A stretch of DNA of 36,622 nucleotides from JBFELO01 sp041552055 (lineage in GTDB: Bacteria > Acidobacteriota > Thermoanaerobaculia > Thermoanaerobaculales > Sulfomarinibacteraceae): assembly GCA_041552055.1 (NCBI GenBank), contig JBFELO010000032.1:1-36622 (forward strand), read 5' to 3'. Positions 24,452-32,904 of this stretch are shown here, in pieces; within the stretch, counting starts at the first letter, position 1; every line of letters starts with the position of its first letter. Under the pieces are notes generated by a model. The model saw only the letters and a program-made list of their open reading frames with translations. It made no database searches and was not told the DNA's origin. The translations under genes were made by a program, and so were the position numbers.

Positions 24452-25345
24452 TCACTCCCCGTACGCGGCGGCGATGCGCGCGGCCATGGCCTCGAGGTTG
24501 GCGAGGTAATCTGGCGCCAGCGGGTCGAGCTCCACCAGCTCGACTGCGATGGCGTCGGCCACGGCCCGGGCACCACTGCCGGCAAACTGAGGTTGCACGA
24601 ACAGGGCGCGAACCCCGGACGCATGTGCAGCCTCGGTCAACTCCGCGAGCCGCCGCGCGGTCGGTTGCCTGCCGCCGCTCTCGACGGCCACCTGGCGGAG
24701 GCCGTAGCGACGGCCGAGGTACCCGTAGGCCGGGTGGAACACGAACAGGTCGCGTCCCGCGACCGGCCTCAGGACATTCGAGATCCGCTCGTGGACCGCC
24801 TCGAGGTCGGAGTGAAACCCTGCGAGATTTGCCTGGAACTGATCGCAATTCGAAGGCATCAGGCTGCACAGTGTCGCGGCAACCGTCCGAGCGTGGACCT
24901 TGACGAGCAGCGGATCGAGCCAGAAATGCGGGTCGATCAGGTGGTCGTGGCCGGCGCCGGGGCTGGAACCGGAGGGGATCGGTGAGCCGTCCATCGTGAC
25001 CAGCTCGACGCCCTGGGTGCCGTCTATGATGCGGAGATTCGGTGCCACAACGCCCAGGTTGCGAAGGACCGATCCCTCGAACGGCACTCCGATCCGAATC
25101 CACAGGTCGGCCTCTGCGAGGCGTGTCATCTGCCGTGGGGTCGGTTCGAAGGTCGCGGGTGAGTGGCCCGGGAGAACCAGAACCTCGACCCTTGCCAGAT
25201 CGCCGGCGATGCGTCGTACGAACTCGCGCTGTGGCAGCACGCTCACCGAAATCGTGGCTGGACCGGAGGAGACGTCGGTGCGCTGACCGCAGGCCACCGC
25301 GGCGGCTGCGGCGAGGATCAGGACGAAGGTCGCGCGTGGGGTCAT
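24452..25345 (-). CDS. znuA: Zn/Mn-binding lipoprotein of ABC importer
   Basis: The 297-aa protein starts with a lipoprotein signal, Cys19 after AAAAAVA, and shows the cluster A-I fold: His61 in LPGHSPATFEPTP, His in DPHFWLDP, His in FHPAYGYLGRRYGL, and a late Asp/Glu region, which are the usual metal ligands. A short GAGHDH stretch precedes the second ligand, fewer His than in many zinc-specific ZnuA proteins. It captures the metal outside the inner membrane and hands it to the permease. It lies 13 bp downstream of the regulator gene. Confidence 0.93.
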   Translation of the reverse strand: MTPRATFVLILAAAAAVACGQRTDVSSGPATISVSVLPQREFVRRIAGDLARVEVLVLPGHSPATFEPTPRQMTRLAEADLWIRIGVPFEGSVLRNLGVVAPNLRIIDGTQGVELVTMDGSPIPSGSSPGAGHDHLIDPHFWLDPLLVKVHARTVAATLCSLMPSNCDQFQANLAGFHSDLEAVHERISNVLRPVAGRDLFVFHPAYGYLGRRYGLRQVAVESGGRQPTARRLAELTEAAHASGVRALFVQPQFAGSGARAVADAIAVELVELDPLAPDYLANLEAMAARIAAAYGE

Positions 25346-25358
25346 GGTCCCGCGCGGC

Positions 25359-25631
25359 TCAGGTCGCGTGATCCGCGTTGCAGACGATGCGCATCTCGTC
25401 GCAGTGACGACAGGTCTCGACCGTGTGGGTGCGGCTGAACTCCTGCCAGTGGCGGTGTTGATTGGGACTCAACACGCCCGTACCTCGACACATCGGGCAG
25501 ACTCCCTCGAGCGCTGCCAGGATCGCCGACCGGATGAAGTCGGAGCGATTGGTGATCCCTTCCATGGCCGCCACGAGCGCCTCGTCGGCCTTGAAGGTGA
25601 TGATCTGCTGCTTGCCTTGGTGGGTCGGCAT
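25359..25631 (-). CDS. Ribbon-helix-helix regulator with Cys/His metal-binding tail
   Basis: The 90-aa protein has an RHH DNA-binding half (about 7-42: IITFKADEALVAAME...SDFIRSAILAAL) and a C-terminal half with C45-x2-C48, H59, H61, H69, C74-x2-C77 and C84. The layout suggests a metal-sensing repressor of CopG/NikR style that uses a zinc-ribbon-like site rather than the NikR ACT domain. It is the first gene of the znu operon and has a 21-bp palindrome over its own promoter, so autoregulation with the importer is likely. GGAG lies nine bases before ATG 25631. I do not know a named family for this layout. Confidence 0.85.
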   Translation of the reverse strand: MPTHQGKQQIITFKADEALVAAMEGITNRSDFIRSAILAALEGVCPMCRGTGVLSPNQHRHWQEFSRTHTVETCRHCDEMRIVCNADHAT

Positions 25632-25650
25632 GCGTCGTTCTCCGATGTGC

Positions 25651-25691
25651 TGGTGTTACGAATTAATACCAAGGAATCTATCCAATGTCAA
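25651..25691 (-). promoter_or_regulatory. Promoter and operator of the RHH-znuACB operon
   Basis: Minus strand: perfect -35 TTGACA (25691-25686), 17-bp spacer, -10 TATTAA (25668-25663). A palindrome TGGTGTTA-N5-TAATACCA (25651-25671, 7 of 8 pairs) covers the -10, the classic place for a metal-dependent repressor. The probable binder is the RHH protein encoded just downstream. Confidence 0.75.
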
Positions 25692-25802
25692 GTGGCCCAC
25701 ACCGGGATGACTCATCCTGGACGGCGAATCGGCGGAACTTCGGACGCGCTATGATCGCGCGGCGATCAATGGTCGAGCGCGAGACCTCGGCGAGGTGACA
25801 CG

Positions 25803-26816
25803 ATGAAGGTCTACGAAATCCAGGACGGCTTCGGACTGGACCACCTGCGGGTGGCGGAGCGGCCGGATCCGAGTCCCGGCTACGGACAGGTGATGGTCAG
25901 CATGCGAGCCGTGTCGCTCAACTACCGTGACATCCTCACCGTTACCGGGTTGTACAACCCGAGGCAAGGTCTGCCGCTGGTGCCGTGTTCGGACGGGGTC
26001 GGCGAGGTGGTGGCGGTGGGCGAAGGCGTGAGCCGCTTCAAACTGGGCGATCGTGTTGCCGCCGTTTTCTGCCAACGATGGATTGGGGGAGCGCCGACCT
26101 ACGAGAAGCTGCGGTCCACCCTGGGTGGGCCACGCGACGGGACGCTGGCCGAGTTGATGTTGTTGGACGAGGACGGTGCGGTTCCGGTGCCCGAGCACCT
26201 GTCGGACGAGGAGGCGGCGACGTTGCCCTGCGCCGGACTCACGGCGTGGTCAGCCCTCGCCGAATACGGCAACGTGGGACCTGGTGACACAGTACTGATC
26301 CAGGGCACCGGCGGCGTGTCGATCTTCGCTCTCCAGTTCGCGCAGTTGCTCGGCGCCAAAGCCATCGTCACCTCGTCGAGCGACGACAAGCTGAAGAGGG
26401 CACGGAAGCTCGGAGCCTGGCACGAGATCAACTACATCGACGACTCGGACTGGGGCAGGACGGCGCGGGAGTTGACCGACGGGGTGGGTGTCGACCACGT
26501 TCTCGACGTCGGTGGTGGCCGAACACTGGAGCAGTCGTTGCGTGCAATCCGAATCGGCGGCGAGATCATCCTGGTGGGCGTGCTGTCCGGCGCGGCCGCC
26601 GATCTCAACCTGGTCCCGATCTTCATGAAGAACGTGAGGATCCAGGGAATCGTGGTCGGCTCACGCGATGGGTTCCAGGCCATGAACCGCGCAGTCGCCA
26701 TGCACCAGATGCGGCCCGTGGTCGATCGGGTTTTTCCGTTCGCGGAGGCGCGCGAGGCCTTCGAGTTCGTGATGAACGGAGCTCACTTCGGCAAGGTGTG
26801 CATCGCGATCGAGTAG
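25803..26816 (+). CDS. MDR-family oxidoreductase, quinone/alcohol dehydrogenase-like
   Basis: This 337-aa protein has an N-terminal GroES-like domain (SLNYRDILTVTGLY, PCSDGVGEVVAVG) and a Rossmann domain with IQGTGGVSIFALQFA (about 165-180). The Cys/His ligands of zinc dehydrogenases are not evident, so a zinc-free NADPH-dependent quinone or enone reductase is likely. ATG 25803 follows a GAGG-containing leader. It is divergent from the znu operon and shares the intergenic region with its operator; I see no functional tie beyond that. Confidence 0.9.
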   Translation: MKVYEIQDGFGLDHLRVAERPDPSPGYGQVMVSMRAVSLNYRDILTVTGLYNPRQGLPLVPCSDGVGEVVAVGEGVSRFKLGDRVAAVFCQRWIGGAPTYEKLRSTLGGPRDGTLAELMLLDEDGAVPVPEHLSDEEAATLPCAGLTAWSALAEYGNVGPGDTVLIQGTGGVSIFALQFAQLLGAKAIVTSSSDDKLKRARKLGAWHEINYIDDSDWGRTARELTDGVGVDHVLDVGGGRTLEQSLRAIRIGGEIILVGVLSGAAADLNLVPIFMKNVRIQGIVVGSRDGFQAMNRAVAMHQMRPVVDRVFPFAEAREAFEFVMNGAHFGKVCIAIE

Positions 26817-26833
26817 CAGGACTCACCTGCAGA

Positions 26834-27045
26834 CCGGATCGGAATCGGTATCGGTTTTCGGTATCGGCATCGACTTTTCCGCTCTGATTCGAGGGCCGTT
26901 GATTCGATTCCGATCCCGATTCCGATAGCGATACCGATAAACCCGGTCGGGATCGGTATAGAGTTATGGTATCGGTATCGACCCTCCCTTTTTGATCTGA
27001 GAGCCGGCGTTTCGATTCCGATTCCGAGAGCGATAGCGATACCGG
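26834..27045. repeat. Tandem pair of about 108-bp quasi-palindromic elements
   Basis: Most of the 365-bp gap (26817-27181) is made of two related units starting near 26834 and 26943. Each has a left arm rich in ATCGGTATCGG, a centre of about 35 bp that includes a TGAT...GAG.GCCG segment, and a right arm rich in CGATTCCGATAGCGATACCG, roughly complementary to the left. Each unit could fold into a long hairpin. The periodic 6-bp composition also opens misleading frames on the minus strand (Ile/Pro and Ser/Glu repeats), which I do not regard as genes. Confidence 0.75.
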
Positions 27046-27181
27046 TTCGAGGTTCACCCACGTACACGCACCGGCCTCGGCACGGGCCCATCGTCGAGCT
27101 CGTCGTATTTTCGAGTTCCATGGCCCCATCCAAGATGTCTTTCTTGCGGTTTGGGATAGACTAACTGGAGAGGGAAGGTCT

Positions 27182-29719
27182 GTGGATCAGTCGGGTTCGG
27201 ACAGCTCTCCACAATCTCCGGCACTGACAGCGATGCGGCAGTATCTGTCGGATGCCATTCCGCCGATGATCTTCGCCGAGTCAGCTGACGACCTGTTCAA
27301 CCTGCCGGTCAAGACGACGGCGGCGTCGATCCTCGGGTGGGTGGCCGCACAGAGCCAGATCGGGGAAGCTGTCACAACGAGCGATTACCTGTACCACGCG
27401 GTCAAGAAGTTCCACCTGCTGTCCGAATTGGAGCTGATCCCGCGAGACCGGGTGCAGACATTCACCCGCGCGCTCAATCACTTCCTGCTCGAGAACTGCC
27501 CCGATCACGAGCGCCAGACGTTGGCCAGCAACCTCGAGAATCTCGAGCACGCCGACGGGGCGGTGATCGGCCAGGTTCCGGTGGGTGGGCAGCCGACTGG
27601 CGTTCACTACGTCCGACCGAGAGCCGAGCAACCGCGCCCACAAACGCAACCATCGCCGCCCGAGGCCGGACCCGCGGCTGGAGTGCTCGGGAACCCCAGG
27701 GTCGGCATGATGCTCAACCGGCTCCGTTCCGGCGTTCCCCCGTCCCCCCAGTACGGCACTGCGAGTCTCTCCCGGGTCCCGCTGGTTGCCGGAATCCTCT
27801 CCGAGGCGGCGAGTCTCGCGACCGACGACGCCGAGCTGGAAAGCTCGCTCGGCCAGCTTCAACAGTACGGCGTCCCGGCGATCGAGGAGGGGATCGTTCG
27901 AATGCTCGGGCAGAGCCTGCCGGACTGGGCGCCGCCGGTGGTCGGGGGCCAGCAGCAGGAGTCCCCACAGCGCGCCGTGCGTGCCATGCAGCGGATCATC
28001 GGTCTGGCGTCGGACCGCCAGGAAAAGTACAAGCGGTTCGGTGAACTCGTCACCACCGCGGTGGAGGAGTTCAACGCCGGCTCGCTCGGTCGGTCGGTGA
28101 CGATGCTCGATCTCGCCGGTCGCATGGTCGATGAGGAACAGGTCGAAAAGACCATCATCGAGGCCGTCCACAAGAAGGGATACGCGGCCCTCGAGGAGAA
28201 GCGGCTGCGGGAATGTGCAGAGACCGAGGACCAACACTATCTGTTCCGAAGAGTCATGGCCTTCTTCCCACAGCTGTCCCCCGAGGAGTTGTTCTTCGAG
28301 CTCGAGACGGAGGAGAGTCGTGATCGCCGCCGATTGATCCTCCAGTTGCTCGTCGCGCAGGGAGAGGACGCGCGGGCGGCCGCGGTGGAGACCCTGCAGA
28401 AGGTGACGAGCGGCGAGGTTTCCCTGCCGTGGTTCCTCGAGCGAAACCTTGTTCACCTGCTGCGTATGATCGAGAGACCCGAGGACGCGCCGCTCGATCA
28501 AGAGATCGACATCTTGATCTACGAATCCCAGCTGGAGAAGCCGTTGCCGCTCATTCGCGAGGCGATGGCGGCACTTGGAAATCTGAAGAGTGATCGTGTG
28601 ATCAGGACCATGGTGGCCCGGGTCAGTGAGCTCGAGGAGGGGTTGCTGGGGGGGCGCGAGCTGTATCACACCGAGGAGGAGATCCAGTCGCTGTTGGACA
28701 CCGCACTCACCATGCTCGCGCGCACCGGGACTCCCGAGGCACGGCGCTGCCTCGTGGCCCACGGCCTGAAGAAGGAGCCTCAGCTCGGAAACACCTTCGC
28801 GCGACTGGCGAAGCTCGGCAACCAGGATCTGTCGGGCGATGCGACCGTGGTCAAACGGCTGGTTCGGGCGATCAAGGAGGAACTCCCAACCAAGGTGCTC
28901 GGCGTGTCGGTCGGCGGACGGCGCAAGGCCGAGAACGTCGAACGCATGATCGAGGCACTGGCCGCCACGGATGTGCCGGTGGTGCGCCAGGTGTTCAAGG
29001 AGCTCAGCCAGCGATACGAGGGACAGTCGATCGGACAGACAGCGGCCAGTGCCCTCGCCAAGCTCGGGGCCGCACCCCAGACCGAGCAGACGAGCACCGC
29101 GGCGCTGGCCGGTGATCTTGGCCTGTTCGGCCTGCCGAGTCTGCTGCAGAACCTCTCCGACACTCAGGTGACCGGAATGCTCACGGTGCTGGACTCTGCG
29201 GGCAGTACCGCAGCGACCATTCGACTCGACAACGGCATGATCCTGAGCGCCAGGACCGGACAGCTCATCGGCGAATCGGCGGTGTACCAGATGCTCGAGA
29301 AACCGATACCGGGTCGGTTCATCTTCGTCGACAGCGATGAGGACACGGGCATCAACATGGAGAAGGGAAACCCGACTCCGGTGCAACCGCTCCTGTTCGA
29401 GGGGATCCGGAGGTACGACGAGTTCATGCGGGCGGTGGCGCTGGCCCCTGACGATGCCTCGTTCCAACCATCCGACCGCAAGCCGACCAAGGCCGCGGAC
29501 GAGCCGGACGTGGAGCTTCTGAAGGGAGTCTGGTTCAAGGCGGCCAAGGGCGCGACCCCGTTGCAGTGCGAGTCCGAGCACCACGTGGACAGCTATCGCA
29601 TTCGGCGACTGTTCGAACACTGGGTCGGTGAGGGCTCTCTGGTTCCGGTCGACTCGTCGGGTGCAGCTGCGCCGACCCAGGAGCAACCGGACAACCCGAA
29701 TCCGACGCCCTCCGAGTAG
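27182..29719 (+). CDS. DUF4388 (PATAN) protein with helical repeat region
   Basis: The 845-aa protein starts at GTG 27182. It has a Pro/Gln-rich linker at about 140-165, a long helical region with HEAT-like periodicity (about 185-640) and a DUF4388/PATAN domain (about 640-760: AGDLGLFGLPSLLQNLSDTQ, GMLTVL, GMILSARTG, FIFVDSDE). A final segment of about 60 residues looks like a winged-helix-type tail. PATAN domains occur in gliding, polarity and signalling proteins of Myxococcota and relatives. There is no signal peptide or membrane helix, so it is cytoplasmic. It lies upstream of a kinase, so a signalling or scaffold role is plausible but unproven. Confidence 0.8.
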   Translation: MDQSGSDSSPQSPALTAMRQYLSDAIPPMIFAESADDLFNLPVKTTAASILGWVAAQSQIGEAVTTSDYLYHAVKKFHLLSELELIPRDRVQTFTRALNHFLLENCPDHERQTLASNLENLEHADGAVIGQVPVGGQPTGVHYVRPRAEQPRPQTQPSPPEAGPAAGVLGNPRVGMMLNRLRSGVPPSPQYGTASLSRVPLVAGILSEAASLATDDAELESSLGQLQQYGVPAIEEGIVRMLGQSLPDWAPPVVGGQQQESPQRAVRAMQRIIGLASDRQEKYKRFGELVTTAVEEFNAGSLGRSVTMLDLAGRMVDEEQVEKTIIEAVHKKGYAALEEKRLRECAETEDQHYLFRRVMAFFPQLSPEELFFELETEESRDRRRLILQLLVAQGEDARAAAVETLQKVTSGEVSLPWFLERNLVHLLRMIERPEDAPLDQEIDILIYESQLEKPLPLIREAMAALGNLKSDRVIRTMVARVSELEEGLLGGRELYHTEEEIQSLLDTALTMLARTGTPEARRCLVAHGLKKEPQLGNTFARLAKLGNQDLSGDATVVKRLVRAIKEELPTKVLGVSVGGRRKAENVERMIEALAATDVPVVRQVFKELSQRYEGQSIGQTAASALAKLGAAPQTEQTSTAALAGDLGLFGLPSLLQNLSDTQVTGMLTVLDSAGSTAATIRLDNGMILSARTGQLIGESAVYQMLEKPIPGRFIFVDSDEDTGINMEKGNPTPVQPLLFEGIRRYDEFMRAVALAPDDASFQPSDRKPTKAADEPDVELLKGVWFKAAKGATPLQCESEHHVDSYRIRRLFEHWVGEGSLVPVDSSGAAAPTQEQPDNPNPTPSE

Positions 29720-29767
29720 ACCGATCCCCCCGATCGTGGCGCTGAGCGTCACCCGGTTCTTTAAACC

Positions 29768-29795
29768 TTGCCATTCTCGGTGAGCCCGTTAGATT
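29768..29795 (+). promoter_or_regulatory. Possible promoter of the third kinase gene
   Basis: TTGCCA (29768-29773), 16-bp spacer, TAGATT (29790-29795), in the 231-bp gap before the kinase. The match to consensus is moderate. Confidence 0.35.
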
Positions 29796-29950
29796 AGTGA
29801 GTAACACGACAACGGTAATCCCGGGAAATCTGGGGAGACAAAGCCACGGATTCTTGCCTCCTCGTGTCTGGAGGGCACGATCGCCGGGCTGCCGAAGGTC
29901 AGAACTGGTCGGTGACGTCTGAAACTCGCCGACTGGAGGAGGCCAGCCCG

Positions 29951-31855
29951 ATGGATCTTTCATCGTCACCGGAGGTTTCCCACTACCGGATTCTTGAGAA
30001 GCTCGGCGAGGGTGGAATGGGGGAGGTGTATCTCGCAGAAGACACCCTCCTCGATCGCAAGGTCGCCTTGAAGTTCCTCTCCGAGCGCTTCCAGGAAGAC
30101 CCCACTGCGAGGAAGCGCTTTCTCCGGGAGGCCAAGTCGGCCGCGGCGATCGACCACCCCTACATCTGCAACATCTTCGACGTCGGAGATGAGGGCGGCC
30201 GCAGCTACATCGTCATGGAGTACGTGACCGGACAGACGCTCGAGGAGAGGCTGAGAGAGGGGCCGTTGCCGGTGTCGCAGGCCCTGGCCGTCAGCAGCGA
30301 GATCGCCGAGGCTCTGGAGGAGGCGCACGGAAAGAACCTCGTCCACCGGGACCTCAAGCCGTCCAACATCATGCTGACTCCGGGTGGACACGCCAAGGTG
30401 ATGGACTTCGGCCTCGCCAAACAGATGGCCCCGGACGATGTGCAGAGCGAAGATGAAACCCAATCCAAGCTGACCCGGCAGGGGTTGACCGCCGGAACGC
30501 TGACCTACATGTCTCCCGAGCAACTCTGTGGTCGGGAGGTGGATCTGCGCTCCGACATCTTCTCCTTCGGAATCGTCCTGTACGAGATGGTGACCGGCGT
30601 CCATCCGTTCCGCAAGGGTTCTCCGATGGAGACCGCCAGCGCCATACAGAACGACGTTCCTGCGCCTCTGAGCCGCTACACCGAGGAGGCGCCGGAGCTG
30701 CTGCAACACATCGTCCGTAAGATGCTGGCACAGGACCTGGATCAGCGGTATCAGCTGATGCACGAGGTCAAAACGGATCTGGCCGAGCTGACGGGGCTCG
30801 AGTCTGGTGCCTCGGTGCAGGGTTTTCAGGATTCTCGCCGTAGACGGCTCTTGGGTCGGCCTGCCGCTGTCGCGGTCGCAGGCCTGATCGCGGTCGCCGT
30901 GATTGTTGCGTGGTTCATCTATCGCCAACAGGGGACCGACGTGGAGGGAGGGGAGATTACATCTCTCGCAGTACTTCCTCTCGAAAACATGACCGGCGAT
31001 CCCGAGCAGCAGTACTTCGTCGACGGCATGCACGAGGCCCTGATCACCGAGCTGTCGAAGATATCGGCGCTCCGAGTGATCTCGCGCAGTTCGGCCCGCC
31101 GGTACCAGGACACCGAGGAGTCAATCGAGGAGATCGCACGCCGGCTGAAGGTCGACGCGTGCGTCGAGGGCTCGGTGCTCAGGTCACAGGACTCGGTGAG
31201 GATCACCGCCCAGCTGATCGCGGTTCGGCCCGAGAGGCACCTGTGGGCCGACCACTTCGAGCGCCAGCTCGGGGATGTCATCAACCTCCAGGGGGAAGTC
31301 GCGCGGGCGATCGCCGACCAGATCCACGTCACCCTGAGCCCCGAAGAGAAGATCCGCCTGGCGAGCCGACGGCAGGTGCCGCCGGAGGCCCATGACGCCT
31401 ACCTGAGGGGCGTGTACCACCTCGACCAGCTGGGTGAGGATGCCGTGCGGAGGAGCCTGGAGGAGTTTCGGCGCGCAGCAGAGATCGCTCCCGATTATGC
31501 CCCCGCTTACGCCGGCATGGCCGAAGCCCATCTCGCGTTGGGGGGAGGCGTCATTGCAGCCGAATCTCCCCGAGAGTCCCTCGCGAGGTCGAGAGCCTAT
31601 GCCGAGAGAGCCCTCGAGCTGGACGGCGACCTCGCCGACGCCCACCTCATCCTGGCCAGAGTGGATCTCCAGAGCGATTGGAACTGGGCAGCCGCGGAAC
31701 GGGGGCTCGAGCGGCATCTGGAGCTCGACCCCAACTCGGCCAGAGGGCACGGCTTCTACAGCTGGATCCTGCTCATCACGGGGCGTATCGACGAGGCGGT
31801 GGAGGAACTCAAGAGGACGATCGAGCTCGAGCCCCTGTCCCACACCTACACGTGA
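29951..31855 (+). CDS. Membrane-anchored Ser/Thr kinase with TolB-like domain and TPRs, cut by in-frame TGA
   Basis: ATG 29951, with GGAGGAGG eight bases upstream, is preferred over the start at 29864. The kinase domain (about 12-280) has GEGGMGEVY, Lys41, HRDLKPSN with Asp134, DFG Asp152 and SPEQ. A membrane helix (about 303-324) is followed by a TolB/FlgO-like domain (about 337-460) and TPRs. The frame meets TGA at 31853-31855 (codon 635) inside a TPR, yet goes on in frame for another 178 codons of clear TPR sequence whose end matches the C terminus of the first kinase (GDPRFxELxxRxG). The intact form would be 812 aa. As read, the kinase and sensor domains remain complete and the last TPRs are lost. 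Confidence 0.9.
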   Translation: MDLSSSPEVSHYRILEKLGEGGMGEVYLAEDTLLDRKVALKFLSERFQEDPTARKRFLREAKSAAAIDHPYICNIFDVGDEGGRSYIVMEYVTGQTLEERLREGPLPVSQALAVSSEIAEALEEAHGKNLVHRDLKPSNIMLTPGGHAKVMDFGLAKQMAPDDVQSEDETQSKLTRQGLTAGTLTYMSPEQLCGREVDLRSDIFSFGIVLYEMVTGVHPFRKGSPMETASAIQNDVPAPLSRYTEEAPELLQHIVRKMLAQDLDQRYQLMHEVKTDLAELTGLESGASVQGFQDSRRRRLLGRPAAVAVAGLIAVAVIVAWFIYRQQGTDVEGGEITSLAVLPLENMTGDPEQQYFVDGMHEALITELSKISALRVISRSSARRYQDTEESIEEIARRLKVDACVEGSVLRSQDSVRITAQLIAVRPERHLWADHFERQLGDVINLQGEVARAIADQIHVTLSPEEKIRLASRRQVPPEAHDAYLRGVYHLDQLGEDAVRRSLEEFRRAAEIAPDYAPAYAGMAEAHLALGGGVIAAESPRESLARSRAYAERALELDGDLADAHLILARVDLQSDWNWAAAERGLERHLELDPNSARGHGFYSWILLITGRIDEAVEELKRTIELEPLSHTYT

Positions 31856-32389
31856 AATCTCGGCTACTACTACTACGCCGGTCGGCGTCATGAAGCAGCC
31901 ATCCAAGCCAACCTCAACACACTCGAGCTGTGGGGTCCGGTCTGCCCGGCGGAGGATCACAACATCGCCGACAACTACGTCGCAATGCGCATGTACGGGG
32001 ACGCGATCGCCAGACTCGACAACGCCATGGATGAGTTCGAGCGGCTTCCACGGTTGGTCGCGGCACAGGCCTGTGCGTACGCCGCAGCCGGCGACACGAC
32101 CGAGGCGCAGACCCGACTCGGTCAGTTGGAGAAGCTGTCGGAGGAGAGGTTCGTCGATCCGTTTTGGATCTCCGCGGTGTACGTGGCGCTCGGCGAACAC
32201 GATCGCGCCTTCGAGATGCTGGATCGCGCCTACGAGGTGGGTTCTATGCGTTTGCCGAACGTGAGCGTCGACCCCAAGTTCGATGCCCTGCACGGCGATC
32301 CGCGGTTCAGCGAGTTACTCGACCGAATCGGCCTGGAGCCGGTTCCGGTCGAGGGAGTCAGAGCGCCTGCGGGCCGCGACGTCGTGTGA
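31856..32389 (+). pseudogene. C-terminal TPR remainder of the kinase beyond the in-frame TGA
   Basis: In the same frame as the kinase, it reads NLGYYYYAGRRHEAAIQ, then more TPRs and the family ending HGDPRFSELLDRIGLEP. The TGA stands just before Asn-Leu-Gly, where TPRs usually carry an aromatic residue. That suggests TGG to TGA, or an error, rather than a Cys or selenocysteine site. Its coding content looks well preserved, so the break is recent, bypassed, or not real. Confidence 0.75.
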
Positions 32390-32547
32390 CGATCGACCGT
32401 GCGCCAGGGCTGTGGAATCGCGCTCCCTGAGCCGTGCACGCCGTGGGATCGTTTCCTACCCGTCCGGTCGAAGCGTGGAATCGGAGCCGGTGGGGTGCGC
32501 CTCGGCGCTCCGTGATTCCTCAGGAGACGAAAAACGGTGTCACGCCA

Positions 32548-32778
32548 CTATGGGCGCGTGGCTGTAGAGGGGTGTGGCAGCGGTTTCAAGCCGTACACCT
32601 TGGTGTGTGCGCTCCAGGCCGGGCACCACGTGCGGTGCCAGCGCATCACCCGCTCGAAGGTCGTGTTCGGTTTCGTGGCGGCGTAGGGACAGACCCCACA
32701 GCTGTGGCAGAAGCGCGCCAGAGCTCTGGTGACCACGCCGTACTCCTTCGCGCTCTCGTTTGACTCGTTTGCGTACAT
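32548..32778 (-). CDS. Small Cys-rich protein with CxxCxxC motif, uncharacterised
   Basis: This 76-aa protein has C24-x2-C27-x2-C30 (FCHSCGVCPY) and a fourth Cys52 in MRWHRTWCPAWSAH. Such spacing can hold a metal ion or an iron-sulfur cluster. ATG 32778 has GGAGG eight bases upstream, good evidence for translation. It lies about 126 bp downstream of the ArsP-like permease on the same strand and may belong to that transcript. I do not recognise the family; an arsenic- or metal-binding chaperone is only a guess. Confidence 0.65.
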   Translation of the reverse strand: MYANESNESAKEYGVVTRALARFCHSCGVCPYAATKPNTTFERVMRWHRTWCPAWSAHTKVYGLKPLPHPSTATRP

Positions 32779-32904
32779 CTCTCGATCCTCCTTCCGTCGC
32801 GGTTCGCGCAGATCGTCATGCTGCGGCTTCCGACTGCGTAGACGACAGGGACGGCACCAGGGATACGCGTCGATATACAGCGTAGCAGGTGTCGGGATGA
32901 TCGG

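Noticed and set aside
26623..27133. Minus-strand frames rich in Ser/Glu or Ile/Pro repeats
   Set aside because: They translate the quasi-palindromic repeat and part of the MDR gene; no ribosome site or family.
27281..29752. 823-codon minus-strand frame opposite the PATAN gene
   Set aside because: Arg/Leu/Gln-rich shadow with no domain; the plus-strand gene has a clear DUF4388 region.
31853..31890. Selenocysteine at the kinase TGA
   Set aside because: The site is in a TPR helix, not at a Cys, and the following hairpin has a 12-nt loop without G.
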